Source of the DNA: Chionis minor
Taxonomy: Eukaryota > Chordata > Aves > Charadriiformes > Chionididae
DNA: 64,000 bases
Assembly: GCA_013398295.1 (NCBI GenBank)
Contig: VZSF01011185.1
Location: 62,001 to 126,000 of the forward strand
Direction: 5' to 3'
The translations under genes and the position numbers were made by a program. The notes beneath the pieces are model-generated. The model saw nothing but the letters and a program-made list of their open reading frames with translations. It was not told the origin of the DNA and ran no database searches. Shown piece by piece: positions 24,259-37,222 of this stretch. Positions within the stretch are counted from its first letter, which is position 1; each line of letters starts with the position of its first letter.

Positions 24259-24280
24259 TAGAACATGCATTCATGTTCTA
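24259..24280. repeat. Short inverted repeat, 9-bp arms
   Basis: TAGAACATG and CATGTTCTA are exact reverse complements separated by four bases. This is a small perfect hairpin-type palindrome with no known role here. Confidence 0.85.
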
Positions 24281-25411
24281 AATGAACATGGTCCAGGTTT
24301 TTTAATGAATAAAAGCTCGCAGTCATATTTTCTTTTATCTTCTTCTTCTTTTTGTTTACTTTCTAAAAATTTAACTTTGTATAATGCAGGATTTTCTGCT
24401 TTGTCTCAAGAAAAAGAAAAAAAAAAAGAACTATTTTTAAAGTGTATTTTATAAAGGAAATAGGTAATATCTGTCAGGGATAGTTGTCTGTGCTAAGTTC
24501 CTTTCTGGACCACTGTATTTATAAAGGGACCAGCACTCTGGTTGAGGGATTTTTATATTACTTAGGAAATAAAGAGGGAAATAATTCCCAATGTCCCATT
24601 TTCCATCATTTGGAATTTGATAAGACATACAATGTTTTAGACTGACATGCAAAATCCTGCCTCTGTGACCAAAGAAGTGTGCACAGAACATCGAACCTTT
24701 GGAAACCTGTTTGCTTGGACTTTCAGTAATCTGTTCCTGTACCAGATGATGATTTACATGGTTCTTTATTGATTTATTTCTGCACTTTTCTGTTTTAAAG
24801 GCTGCTTAAAGAGAACTTGCTTCGAAACTGCCTGTAAGTCACCTTCCCCCTAAGAGTTCTGCTAGAGAAATTTTGTACACCACAGTGAAAAAATCAGGTG
24901 ATATGTTAATAAAATTGTGTGCATGCCTTTGGCATTTTTCAGAAGTACTGTAAAAATTCGCATTGTTCTTTGCACTTCTTATGCTCTGAGGAAAGATGAT
25001 CGTGTGTTTTAGATTAAAGCTTTAAAAAAGGTTACAAAGGTCTCAGCAGACACTTGATCTCTCATCAGTTTAACCAAGAAAGAGTTATATAGCAAGGCAT
25101 TTCCATTTCTCTGGGCATTTCAACATATGCAGATCAGAACTTTTTTATATTAACCTTATTACGAAGTCCATAATATATTAACTATTTGTACAGTAGAGGT
25201 TTGGTATATTGTATATAAGGCCATATGCATGATTATTAGATTAGCGGGTTTATGCTGGTGTTTCATGTAGGGCTGAAAGACTGCAGTGTTGATAAACTTT
25301 CTGAATTTTTGGCATTGCTCCTGCTCTGTGAATGATTGTCCTGGTAACAGTTTTATTTCAGACTATTATGTGAAATGCAGCAATTGTTCACAGAAGAATT
25401 TGCATTCAATC

Positions 25412-25433
25412 TTTTTTTTTTTTTTTTTTTTTN
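25412..25433. repeat. Poly-T run ending in an N
   Basis: About 21 consecutive T are followed by an N at 25433. The N is most simply an assembly ambiguity caused by the homopolymer. Confidence 0.9.
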
Positions 25434-28400
25434 TCTGGACAAAGGCTGCACAGATGAAGGACTGGTACAGGATAAAGTTAGTACCAGCTTTTATCTGGGC
25501 ATGTATGACATTGCAGCATTCTAATTTATGATGAACTATTTCTACCTATGGCAGGAAGTTCATCCAAGGAGTATTTTCATTTAAAAAGTGTGAAATAAGT
25601 ATTTCCTGTTCCAGACAGAACTCTGTGTGTATTCAGTAAGGCCAAGGGCAAAGACAGGCTATGTGCACCTCCTCCCCCATTGTGTGCACCCTAAACTTCC
25701 TTTCCTGCAAGCACTCAGATGACAAAACTTGGCTTCTGCTTAGCTTTATATGATTAATTTTTCATCACTAAGTTCTGCCCCTTGGTCTCCATCATGAGAG
25801 AATAGATGGAAATACTAGGTGAACAGTTTCATGCAAAAGCAAAAAGTAATTTTCTCATGCATCATCACTGTTATTTAAAGCCTTATTACATTTCGGGTAT
25901 CTCTGATTACCAAAATGTCTGAACCTATATTTTTTCTCTTAGCTAAAGCTAAGGTGTATTACCAGTGAGGAAATGATTTTACAGATATGCTTTCTGTTTT
26001 AGAATTCTCTTCCCTTTCCCACCTGACACAGAATTTTTAGAGCAAGTGCCTACAAACAGAGAAATATCTCTTCAATTTCTGGCTGCAAATTTATTTTGCT
26101 GACCTTGTAATGTATACATTTTCTCTCAAGTTAAAACATTTAGAAATACTTCTGTTCTTGATCTCCTGTACAAAATCTGGAAGCCACGAACTCATGTCAT
26201 CTGTCTTCAGAATAGTGATTATCAGGATTTGAGACTATATCTTGCATATACATTCACCAAGCACTTTCTCTAGCTTCTTCAAGACAGATTCATCAAAAAG
26301 CCTTTTCTGATGTTATCTTTCCTAACACATGTTCTATTGTTGTCAGTGAAGTGCAATTCTCTAAAGAAAGGTATTTTTTTAGGAGGGAGGGAGAAAATTA
26401 TGCCCATGGTTTTATAGTAAAATAGCTAGTCAGTGATCTGTACTGTTCCAGAACTTTATACTTGTGCTATAAAGTTAAATGCCTTACATGCAGGTTAGTG
26501 CTTTTTTTATGTTTTCAATATGTTCAGAGCAATCTTTCTCCTCCCCTGTATCTTGGGAAGTCCAACCAAATTGTCTCTTTGATTTGTTCCTGCTGAAGAA
26601 TGTCATAAAAATACTTCCACCTTCAGCCTGTCCTGTGTCTGTTGTTTCAGAACAGGTGGAGCTGTTTGCTCTTGGATGAGTTCCAAGATATTAGCTTGAT
26701 TTCTGAAGATAGATGCTCATTTCTCATAGTCATCTTAATTCCCCAAGGGAGACCTTAAAACCATGGAAAAATGTAAATCTAAGAGCTTTTTAGTTGGTTT
26801 TGTCAGGTCAGTTCCTAGCCATTATCAAGCAAAAAATGGATCTTAAATCTGATTTTGCTTTGCTGATGTGTGTCATGTGCTCAGCACTGGCCACATCCAC
26901 GCATATGGTTGGAATTTTTATAACTGTGCTTCAGGTAGAGGGTGTAGGAATGGTTGTTCTGGACATCCTGCAGCATTACTGCGTTACTGAGCCCATGAGT
27001 TCCCCTTTGGTTTTCCTTTAAGAAACACTCCTGGGAAGAATTTACAGCTCTCCTGTTGCTTCAAGCATGGACCTTCTTCTTCATTCTCCATTGGCTCCTG
27101 TGGTTTATGAAATCAAACTTGATTTTTGAATGATTTGGCTAATCGAGGGTTTATATCATCCTTCTTAAATGGCTGTCACTGGAGATAGATTGGAGACACA
27201 GTCTGTCACTAGCTCAGTAAGAGAGATCAGTCATTTCTGAAAGCCCTTTTCTTTGTATGCTATAATTATGCTATCTATGTTTTTCTTGGCATAGATGATA
27301 TTTCTGCACATAAGAAACAGGTGTCAAAATTAAGATCTCCGTTTATCTGAAAATAAAACTAGAGGCAAACATGTTTTCTACTCTCATTTGATAGCCAAAT
27401 CTGTAGCTTCATAATTAACCTGACTATCCTGCTATTCTGATGAGTGTATTTTTATGCAAAACCCCATATATTTTTAACACTTTTCTCAGTTTGGCTTGAC
27501 TTCTTTCATAGAAGGCAGCTTGTGGGAAGTAAGACAGAATATTTTTGCGTATTTTTTTCTAACAGGTTCTTAATATTGCTAGAATGTGTTCAATGGCTGG
27601 AATGTCTGTGTCCATTTTTGATCTCTGTTGATTGATGTGTCATTAAACCAAATACTAGTTTATCCTTATGAGGTAATAAAGATTCCATCTATTACACTTG
27701 TTCGTATGCCACTTTTCAAGGCTTACAATGGTTTACCAACAATGCTTCAATAGCTTTCTGATTTGTTTTGCCAAAATTTGAGCTTTTGCTGTGCTGTATA
27801 ATGCATTTCAGTGTATAATGCAATCAGTACAGTCAGCATCTGTCTTTTGAATAATTACGATTCTGTTATTCAATTATCACAGAGTCAGCATGCATTGGAA
27901 TTAAATTCACCAAAGCACATTTGTCTTTAAAAAGGTTAATTTTTCTATGTCATGAAGGGACAATGTAATTTCCTTGTACATATTATACAGATATCAAATG
28001 TTATTATTCTTTTTAAAAAGTCCAGTCCAAAAGATTTGGAGAGATGGGAGAAAAGCTCATCCAGACTGTTTCCTCTCCCGTTCTTGTCGTGAAATGTGCG
28101 CCCATGCCACTCAGGTGTGTTTGTTGTTTGTTTGGCATTCTTTTTGTCTTTATTTCCTCATATTCTGTTAGCTATAGCTGTTGTGTCTTTCAGATGTTTC
28201 AGAGTCTGCAGAAACATAGCTATAATTGTTTCAGGCAAACTTTCATCACTTGCACATTTTGTTCTCTGGAAAATATTTGTGCCTGTCTTTAAACACTTTT
28301 CCTCAGTTTGCTTCATCATCAATACAAATTGTTAGGGTGACTAGGAAATGTTTGTTTTGATGTTTCACCTTAAAGTGTTCTTTTTTAGCGCCAATAACCA

Positions 28401-29857
28401 CCAAAAGAACAACACTGGCTAGCTCAGTGGGTGGGTTCAGCTCTTTTTATATTGTAAAAAAATACTTCCAAGGGGAGAAATCTCATCCACATGTCCTCAC
28501 AATTAATTCTTTTTCTTTTGCCACTAGCCTATACGCTCCAGAACTTCTCCACAACATTCAAAACATCTTTTAGAGAGAGCCTAAGGGGACTTTTAACATA
28601 GACTAGTTATGCAATCAATAATTTCTTGGCACATATAGCATAACTGCAGCTCAAATGCAAATGTTAGAGCGGAATACCTTTTTTTTACTCTACGGAAGGT
28701 AAAAGTTCATTCAAAAACATTTGTGAAAAAAATGTCAGTCAAAGCTTCCAAGTTGGTACAATAGAGATCTTTACACTCAAGCAATAAAACTGAATGTCTT
28801 GACACACTGCTGAGTTTTTCTTTCCAATTATGCTCATATCACTGTTTTCCATCTGCTAGAGCATGTGTTGCTGACATCTTTTCTTCTTTTTGCTAAATTA
28901 TTTCCTTTTTCCACAATAAGTAGAGCACACACTATATATATAACTCTCTATAGACCAATCTTCCTTCATTTTTCAAAGCAGCAGTACTAGGACAGACGGG
29001 TAACATTTATTTTATTCCAGAATTCTGTTTGCAGAAGCTCGTCTTTGTCCAAGGTCCGTATTTCTTCCAGTGAAGTACAGAATCATTGGGTGGTTCTTTC
29101 CTTTATTTGTATCCTCTTTTGAAATGCTCAGTTAACCATAGTCTGATGTCTCTTTGCATTTGCAGATGTCTGTCATCAGGAATAGTGCATTTGGACTTAC
29201 ATTCTTTTCAAGATTATGTTATCTTCAAAAGCAGCATTAAGTAAATCTTCATTGACTAGTAAAATAGAATTGAAAAGAAACCAATAGTGTTAATTATTTC
29301 TCCTTCCAATGGTTATCCCCGTGTGTAGTCAACACGGACTGTGAGACATGTCTAGTCTTTTCAGGCATATTTAGTTCTAGCAGTGCAAATCAAAATATAG
29401 AACTCCTGCACTGTGATCTTGAGTTTCTTACAACATGTTTTACTGCTACCCAGCCTTGTCCCCCAAAATATAAACTGAATAGCTACTTTGTGTCAAGCTT
29501 TTCAGTATTCCCCTTCATCGCTATCACGGCTGATCATGAGTCATCTTTGCCCTCTTGCTCTGTCTCCCCCAAAGCTACCTCAGGAATTTGTTTTAATGTT
29601 ATTATCGTTCCAAATGCAAAGGTACCAGCTTTCCATCTCTAGGAGGGACCAGTTGTTAACTTCACTTCCAAGAAATTGTAACTATTCTTCCAGTCATGGA
29701 AGTGACTTGTTTCCCCAAATGCTTGCCCATGTGAGGTCAGTTATCTCAAAGTCAAGACTGTATTCTTAGAAGACTTCACTAGGAACTTACGCCACAAAAG
29801 GTGCCATCACGAACCATTCCGGAAGGACATATTGATCCTTTGACACTGATGTTTAAC

Positions 29858-29909
29858 ACTAGACTGACAATTCAATATCACTTACTAGACTGACAATTCA
29901 ACATCACTT
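29858..29909. repeat. 26-bp tandem duplication
   Basis: Two head-to-tail copies of a unit beginning ACTAGACTGACAATTCAA differ at one base (TATCACTT versus CATCACTT). It is a recent small duplication in unique sequence. Confidence 0.93.
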
Positions 29910-32900
29910 TTCCATCTTTTTCTAGATCATTCAACATATGCTTCATTAGTCTTAAACAGGAAGCTGTAGTCACCCAAACTCTCTGTGTCTGCTTCCATTT
30001 ATGGTCTCTCTAGATCTCAGAACTCTAAGGGAGACAGTGCGTCACCCTCTATATTTTCTGCAGGAAGCCAATCCAGTTTCACTTGCAACTGAAGTGTGTA
30101 CTTTCCACCTTGCCACTTCTCACCGAGGAGTCAGACAAGTCTGTGCCTGGCTTTGCTGACACCTTACAACAGACAGACACTGCCTGCTAATGAAGGGATT
30201 CTTCTGTCTGCCTGTGTGGTCTGAGAAACTCAGCCTCATCCCAGTATTTATGTACCAGAGAAATTTCCCATGAAAATACTGATTTTTAAAAAAAAAAAAT
30301 ATTTACACATTCCTACCCTTTATCTTTGGTGATTCCTGAGGCCTCAAAAGTAGGCAGGTGGTCATGAGGGATGACTATAACTAGAAATCCTAAGGGTCCC
30401 ATCTGAACAAACCCCATGAAATTTCCACGTAGATATCTTTATCCAAGTTCAGGACCCTAAAACCCCTTTATAGATGATGTAGAACAAATCATACACCTAG
30501 ACTTATTAAATCCCATGGTTGGTCAGATGACTCACATCCTAGAAGTGACCAGTTCTGTTACCGACAAAGGAGGTCAAAGGTGACAAGTCTGAATGCTGCC
30601 ATTAACGCTGTAAACATCTCTAGGCTTATAAATTCACTCGAAATGTCTTGATTCCATCTCAGATATTCCAAAACAGTGACAATATGCTGTTTTCCCGCTG
30701 TATGCAGAAATGTCCATGTACATCTTGAAAAGTTACTGGGAACATTTTTTCAGTGAGGAAATCCCCCAAATATTTTTTGGAAGAAAAAATATTACAAGAG
30801 TTTCATTAATATTTTACAGGTAGTTCCAGACCTCAAGTTTTAAAGGAGGATGGTTTGAAAAGTTAAGCACTGCTTAGTTTTAATAAGTGGTGATGTCCCC
30901 AGCTGTTGTGTAAATAGCCAGGAAATGAAGACCTACTGGTTCCCATTTGTAGTATGAAGCTGGATGAGATCTACTTGCATGCTTTACAGTTAAATAAGAG
31001 CTTGCAGCATCTTTAACACTTTTTCCTTTCATTTCTGAATAAGCACAGTCATTAGCTTTTTGAGTGGTCTCATGCTTTATAGGAAGTAGAATATGACCTT
31101 TTTTTCATCTACAGTCTTATTGTTGCACCAAAATATTTTTGATGTTTGGCAATTCTGGGAATGAAATTAATTAAATTTTCTTTTTTCTTCTTCTTCTGTG
31201 AGATGATAGCTTATAACTAGAACTGAGCTTAGCTCATTTTTCTCTGATGGATACTTTTTTTTTCATTCCACATATACGAGGAACTCTGATGCTCCTTTTC
31301 TTTATGCACCAGAACCTGTCCTCAATTAAATACTAATCTTTGCAGAAAAGGCCAGTTTCTTTTGTTGCACTACAAATAGGTCTTCTATGTTGCTTTCTGT
31401 GAGGTATTAAATTAACAAAAAAATCTTTTTCAGTCTTTTCAAAAATCTTGGTAGTCACAGATTATATGATCTTCTGCCCCCTTGAACCACAATTATCTGC
31501 TAAAATTGAATTATCTGGGACAAGAGTCACAGTCTATATGAATGTGGAGTTGCTTTTGATAGTCTTGTTCTCTTTCTGAGAGAGTAATATATTGTCTGTA
31601 TCTTTCTTGGCACTTGTGGCATCACTAAAGATAAAACGCAAGTATTAAAAGACAATTCTGTTACTTTTTTATTTTGGAAAGCAGAAGATCGTTCTAGCAT
31701 ATTTGTGGAAGTAGCAATAATGAAGAATGAACTCCTGATATAACAATGATGTGCAAATAATGCTGAATAATGCTGAATGCTGATGAGTGAATTGTTTATC
31801 ATGCTGTTGCCTCTGAAAATGAGTACAGGTGGTTTCCACCCTAACTTTTGCTGTTAATGTTCATAGACCTTAGCCAAGGCCTCCACAGCCTCCATCCATC
31901 CCACATATTCTTCGTATGTATGATTTCTGTTGCCCAGCTCCATAGTAGTTGAGAACATTAGTCCTCCATCCCTGCTGTACTGTCAGAAGGTTGTATGTGT
32001 TTTTAAAATCTATCTTCTTCAGCTTGTTTTCTGGAATTACTGGTACTAGGGATTTCCTAGTCTAGATCAAATGCTAGAACTATTCCCTCTTACATTCATG
32101 TTTTCATTCTCAAGAGAATTTAAGCCTGACAAAATTTTTCCTTCTCTTTTAGTAAAATGAAGAGTTCTGCATTTCTTTATGAGCTGCATTCTTTGCCTTC
32201 TCCTGAGACAGAATTGACTTCATAAGCATGTATGCAACCGGTTTTCCTGTTCCTGTCCTATCAAGTATTCAGGCAGAAGTCACCTCAAATACTTACCCAA
32301 GCCATTTGCCTTCTCCTGACAAACCTCCTTCTCCTATGACTAGTCATTGTGTTTGTAGTGTTGTCCATCTCACGATCAGCAATAGTTTCTTAAAGACTTG
32401 TTCTTCTGAAACCACCATTGTTGTTAAGATCTTTCTTGCCACATGTACTGTTGGGTAGGTGACGAAAAACATACAGTTTTGAAAGACACAATCCCATCCA
32501 AACTGGTACTCTGGTGCTATTTCCCACCAATCTTTTTGACATTGTGACAGTGAATTCAATGTCTCTGCAATAACGTTTTTAGCTTTGCCAAATAAAAATT
32601 TCTTTAGAAAGCCCATGGGACTCCAATGTCTTTGTATACATTAGGATACAAAGGCAACTGACTGCCATTCTTGTTCTTTTAGCATTTTGTTGGGCCAATT
32701 CACATGAAGTACTCAATTCCTGTAGTACCCCATTCCTCATTACTTCTCTCCTGAGTAGAAGGAAGCTATGATTTTATGATATTTAAATTGCATGAATTTG
32801 TAGAAGAATTTTTTTTAGGTATATGAATCTCTTCCGTAGACTGCTTGTTAGTCTTGAAACTGCTAACTCTGCGGCTTGATAGAACCCAGAAGTTTGTTGT

Positions 32901-34205
32901 GGTCTCCATTTTGTCTTAGTATTTGTTATAATTGAAGTGATGTAACATAGACTGAAAGAACTTTTCCACCATTATTTAGAACAATGTTCTTTACTTACGG
33001 TATAAAACCCAGGGCCTCTATATTCTACTAGATCAAATTCCAGTCCATTGGTGAACATGAGCATCTGTCCTGGACATCTGATTTCTCTCTGCTAAAATGA
33101 TCTTTCTATTGTTTTCATGCCCCACTTGGAAGAAAATTATGTATTGAAATGCCTTCCTCATTTTCAATAAGCCTTTACCAAGAAAGCTTGCGATACTGTC
33201 TAATCAACAAACCAAATGTCATGTTCTACATTGTTTGAAGAATATAAAACAAATGATCAAATCTTTCTGGTGAAAGTGTCCACGATTTCTTGAATGATGT
33301 GTGGGGTCACAGATTGACAATGTCTGTGTTTGTAATAATTTACTGTTATGTGAAAGTGGATTTGAAGATTTTTGTCACAAACTCAACATCGGTTGGACTC
33401 ATTTCTCAAATTCCCATTCCTCTTTAGAAAGGAAAATTACTGTTGTCAAAATCTCTCTTGCAATTTAAACTATCATTATAAATGAAATGCAGGTGTCAAA
33501 GATGATTTATTTTTTTCAGACAGTAAATTCAGCCACCCATTTCCATGGAAAGAGAAAAAATCAATTGGTATTTCTGAATTCCCTGACATTTTGGGTATTG
33601 TTGATGATGTGTGTGTTTTTTTCTTTACCCTGTATGTTCATGTGTCTGCCTTCTCCAGGAAGCTATAGTGACTAAACTCTCATTTTTGTTTTGAAGCTAC
33701 TTTAGAAATACCTCCATGCTGTACGATGAGTCATCTGGCTTTTCTTTAGGCTTTATATTGGTCTTCTGTAGGGAGCAGACAGCACCATTACCCCTTTCAC
33801 AATGTTTTCATAAGATTGTTTATTTCTTCAGTCAGAAAAACTTCAGCTCCCGCAATCTTCGTTTTACTCCTAAAATGTCTTTAATTCACATTAAAAATGG
33901 TGATACATTTTGTTCTGGGAAGATCCCACTCCTTATTAATTCTTCTTCTTACCCATAAATGAGAAGGACCTGTGTACCAAGAAATTGAGCACCAGTTCTC
34001 CAAATTACCTTAACTAAAAAAAAATACCAGATTCTCATTTATGTCATCAAATGAGATACTGTGTAAAACATGTCCCTCCTCTCCTCTTATCCACCAAGCT
34101 AGTCACCTGAAGGCTATCAGGTGCGCATGCATTATACTCTGCTTTCATGACTACAGTCCCTTTTCATCCTGGGCACTGCTGATATCTATTGTGATTGGAA
34201 ATCAT

Positions 34206-34318
34206 AAGAGTCCTGGGCCACTGGCTCCGGGTGGCCCTGTCTGAGTAGGAGTCTTGGACCACATGATCTCTAGAAGTCCTTTCCAACCTCAGCTAATGTT
34301 TAATTCTGTAATTTTGTG
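34206..34318 (+). mobile_element. CR1 LINE 3' tail stub, plus strand
   Basis: The words CACTGGCTCCGGGTGGCCCT, TTGGACCACATGATCTCTAG, AGTCCTTTCCAACCTCAGC and a degraded tail ATTCTGTAATTTTGTG are those of a CR1 3' UTR. Only about 110 bp remain. The 3' UTR subtype differs from the neighbouring CR1 at 35654, so it is an independent and older insertion. Confidence 0.8.
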
Positions 34319-35653
34319 AAATTCAGAATATTTCATATTCTTTCACAGACTTGCAATGAAATTCCACTCATTTCTCAAAATCTTTTTCCCCCCTAGTTGA
34401 TTATTATTGTCAGAAACTCTGATGAAGTTCTCTGGTTCAGGTAACACACAAGGGTCTAAGATGCAACTACTGTTGGTACATTCTCATCTGTGAATTTCAA
34501 CAACTGAAGATCCTATCATATTTTTTGCTTGTTTTGGCCATGAATTGCGTACATTTGCAAAACACTTAATAGTGTAGCATAATGATGTCCCTTTTTCCAA
34601 AACACTCATATCTTGGAAATTTCCATTTTAGATAAAGGGGAAGTAGTAGATTATCCCCATTTTCAAATTTGTAAGGAAATGATTGCTTGACAGATGAGAG
34701 TATTGACACACACTCTTTTTCTGTAATCTTTCAAATACTGTCAGATTTTCTATCCTTATTTCAAAAAGTGCGAGTTGGTTTTTTTTGTCAGTTCAAGACT
34801 TACATAATGGTAAGCATTCTTTTGTACTCTTCTGCTTGCTCAGTTTGTTCTTCACAATGAAATATTAAACCAAAGTACCAGCAGGAACTCTATGATTTTC
34901 TCTGTTCTCTACACCCACCTTCTTTCTCAGAGGTGAAACTATTGGAGCTACACAGTCTGATTTCCCTTTTCACTAAATTTTGGACCATCACTAGCTGATA
35001 CAGTCCAGTTCTGAAATGGACATATTTTGGTTTTGGTGGAAGATACAGATCTAATATTTTTCACAAAATCTCTCTGATTTTTTTTTTTTTTTGAGTCCTG
35101 TTCCTCTTTCAGATGAGCAGTTACGTTACTCTCCCTCTGTTTGCACAAAGTGTAGATGTCTGACTTGATGTCTTTTCTTTCTGCTGAATGAAAGTTATGC
35201 AACAATCATTTCAGGTTTCCTAGTCACCAACTTTCTTAATTTTCAACAGTAACTTTGTAAAGAAAGGCTTGCGTTGTTCTAGGCTAAGTAAGAAACAGAT
35301 CTTGTCCTTAGCACACTTTCTTTCTCATCCACGCATGCTTTCTTAGAGCTTCCACTGATTGGAAAACATGAAACCGGCACTGTGTTTGAGGAAATCCTTT
35401 CTTGGTCCATATAAACAGAAGTATATTTTAGGACATATTTTCTTTGGTACTTTTTTTGCCTCTGTGGAAGGAGTGAGATAAGAAATATTACTTCCATACA
35501 GCTTGCCCCAGCTTGGGTACTGAAACTTCCTTTTTAGCTCTTTGTCTTCAACAAAGCAATACAAACTTTCCTTATTACTGGTGCTCAGGAGAAACCACGT
35601 TGCCCAGAGGAAAGCATGACTGTAATTTTCATACACACAGCCATTGCTCTCTT
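34319..35653. other. No gene seen; T-rich unique sequence
   Basis: This continues the T-rich plus strand, with a poly-T run at about 35078-35092. Minus-strand frames at 34948-35205 and 35343-35636 are open for 85-97 codons without any domain I recognise. They might be remnants of a decayed minus-strand element into which the next CR1 inserted, but this is not demonstrated. Confidence 0.5.
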
Positions 35654-37222
35654 AATCATAGAATCATAGAATCATAGAATGGTTAGAGTTGGAAGGGACC
35701 TTAAAGATCATCAAGTTCCAACCCCCCTGCCATGGGCAGGGACACCTCTCACTACAGCAGGTTGCTCAAAGCCCCATCCAGCCTGGCCTTAAACACTTCC
35801 AGGGATGGGGCCTCCACAACTTCCCTGGGTAACCTGTTCCAGTGCCTCACCACCCTCACAGTAAAGAACTTCTTCCTAATATCTAATCTAAATCTCCCCT
35901 CTTCCAATTTAAAACCATTACCCCTTGTCCTATCACTAGACTTCCTGACAAAGAGTCCCTCTCCAGCTCTCCTGTAGGCTCCCTTCAGATACTGAAAGGC
36001 TGCTATCAGGTCTCCCCGGAGCCTTCTCTTCTCCAGGCTGAACAGCCCCAGCTCTCTCAGCCTGTCCTCATAGGAGAGGTGCTCCATTCCTCTAATCATC
36101 TTAGTGGCCCTTCGCTGGACCTGTTCCAACAGTTCCATGTCCTTTCTATGTTGAGGACTCCAGAGCTGGACACAGTACTCCAGGTGGGGTCTCACAAGCG
36201 CAGAGTAGAGGGGGAGAATCACCTCCCGTGCCCTGCTGGCCACGCTTCTTTTGATGCAACCCAGGATACGGTTGGCTTTCTGGGCTGCCAGCGCGCACTG
36301 CCGGCTCATGTTGAGCTTCTCATCCATGAGCACTCCCAAGTCCTTCTCCTCAGGGCTGCTCTCCAGCCATTCTCTGCCCAGCCTGTATTTATGCCTGGGA
36401 TTGCCACGTCCCAGGTGTAGGACTCTGCACTTGGCTTGGTTGAACTTCATGCCATTTGCATTAGCCCACCTCTCAAGCCTGTCCAGGTCCCTCTGGATGG
36501 CATCCCTTCCCTCCAGTGTGTCAACCGCGCCACCGAGCTTGGTGTCATCGGCAAACTTGCTGAGGGTGCACTCGATCCCACTGTCCATGTCTCCAACAAA
36601 GATGTTAAATAGCACTGGTCCCAGTACTGACCCTTGCGGGACACCACTCGTCACTGGCCGCCACGTGGACATTGACCCATTAACCACAACCCTTTGAGTG
36701 CGGCCATCCAGCCAGTTCCTTATCCACCGAGTGGTCCATTCATCGAACCCGTGACTCTCCAATTTGGAGACCAGGATGTCATGCGGGACAGTGTCAAATG
36801 CTTTGCTTAAGTCCAGGTAGATGACGTCCGTTGCTCTGCCTTTGTCCACCAAGTTCGTGGCAGTATCGTAGAAGGCCATCAGGTTTGTCAGGCAGGATTT
36901 GCCCTTGGTGAAGCCATGTTGGCTGTCTCCAATCACCTCCTTATTCTCCATGTGCCTTAGCAGAGATTCCAGGAGGATCTGCTCCATGATCTTGCCAGGC
37001 ACAGAGGTGAGACTGACTGGCCTATAGTTTCCTGGGTCCTCTTTTTTTCCTTTCTTGAATATTGGGGTTATGTTCCCCTTTTTCCAATCCACAGGAATTT
37101 CACCAGACTGCCACGATTTCTCAAATATGATGGAAAGTGGCTTCGCAACTTGGTCCGCCAGCTCTTTCAGGACCCGGGGATGAATTTCATCAGGTCCCAT
37201 GGACTTGTGCACTTTCAGGTTG
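35654..37222 (-). mobile_element. Young-looking CR1 LINE, 5'-truncated, minus strand
   Basis: This is the best preserved element in the window, about 1.57 kb. On the plus strand it opens with the reverse-complemented tail (ATCATAGAATCATAGAATGG) and 3' UTR, then the antisense of ORF2, and is cut off near 37222 just before the RT fingers begin. The coding part is uninterrupted (separate entry). The missing 5' portion includes the endonuclease domain and all of ORF1, so the copy cannot move by itself. It interrupts the T-rich sequence that lies on both sides. Confidence 0.97.
35752..37212 (-). CDS. CR1 ORF2 fragment: reverse transcriptase and C-terminal domain
   Basis: An open frame of 486 codons ending in a stop, encoding the C-terminal part of CR1 ORF2, a non-LTR retrotransposon polymerase that copies its own RNA at the insertion site. 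Visible RT features are the finger region ([20 protein letters not shown], about 46-65), [10 protein letters not shown] (98-107), the palm box with a catalytic aspartate (YLDLSKAFD, 132-140), [14 protein letters not shown] (189-202) and the FADD box (220-223). The family-specific C-terminus follows ([40 protein letters not shown]). The first methionine is just where the 5' truncation lies and is not a native start; the intact ORF2 is much longer and begins with an endonuclease. No stop or frameshift was found. It is probably not translated as a functional enzyme. Confidence 0.93.
   Translation of the reverse strand: MHKSMGPDEIHPRVLKELADQVAKPLSIIFEKSWQSGEIPVDWKKGNITPIFKKGKKEDPGNYRPVSLTSVPGKIMEQILLESLLRHMENKEVIGDSQHGFTKGKSCLTNLMAFYDTATNLVDKGRATDVIYLDLSKAFDTVPHDILVSKLESHGFDEWTTRWIRNWLDGRTQRVVVNGSMSTWRPVTSGVPQGSVLGPVLFNIFVGDMDSGIECTLSKFADDTKLGGAVDTLEGRDAIQRDLDRLERWANANGMKFNQAKCRVLHLGRGNPRHKYRLGREWLESSPEEKDLGVLMDEKLNMSRQCALAAQKANRILGCIKRSVASRAREVILPLYSALVRPHLEYCVQLWSPQHRKDMELLEQVQRRATKMIRGMEHLSYEDRLRELGLFSLEKRRLRGDLIAAFQYLKGAYRRAGEGLFVRKSSDRTRGNGFKLEEGRFRLDIRKKFFTVRVVRHWNRLPREVVEAPSLEVFKARLDGALSNLL

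Larger units (their letters stand above)
23119..34205. other. No gene seen; long unique stretch, T-rich from about 26.4 kb
   Basis: I recognise no repeat family or exon in this 11-kb stretch. Small structures are listed separately: an inverted repeat at 24259-24280, a poly-T run with an N at 25412-25433, and a 26-bp tandem duplication at 29858-29909. From about 26.4 kb the plus strand is visibly T-rich; for example, line 29101-29160 has 28 T and 12 A. That could reflect a decayed minus-strand element or transcription-linked skew, but no retroviral or LINE protein motif could be read reliably. The frame at 29488-29769 is unrecognised. Confidence 0.5.

Noticed and set aside
28419..28450. tRNA A-box-like word TAGCTCAGTGGGTGGGTTC
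   Set aside because: No B-box, no acceptor-stem pairing and no cloverleaf could be formed around it.
34020..34100. Minus-strand SFDD word as a reverse-transcriptase active site
   Set aside because: Only four residues match, the surrounding translation does not follow any RT family, and stops are frequent.
36079..36697. Plus-strand frames of 113 and 148 codons
   Set aside because: They are antisense shadows of the CR1 ORF2 on the minus strand.
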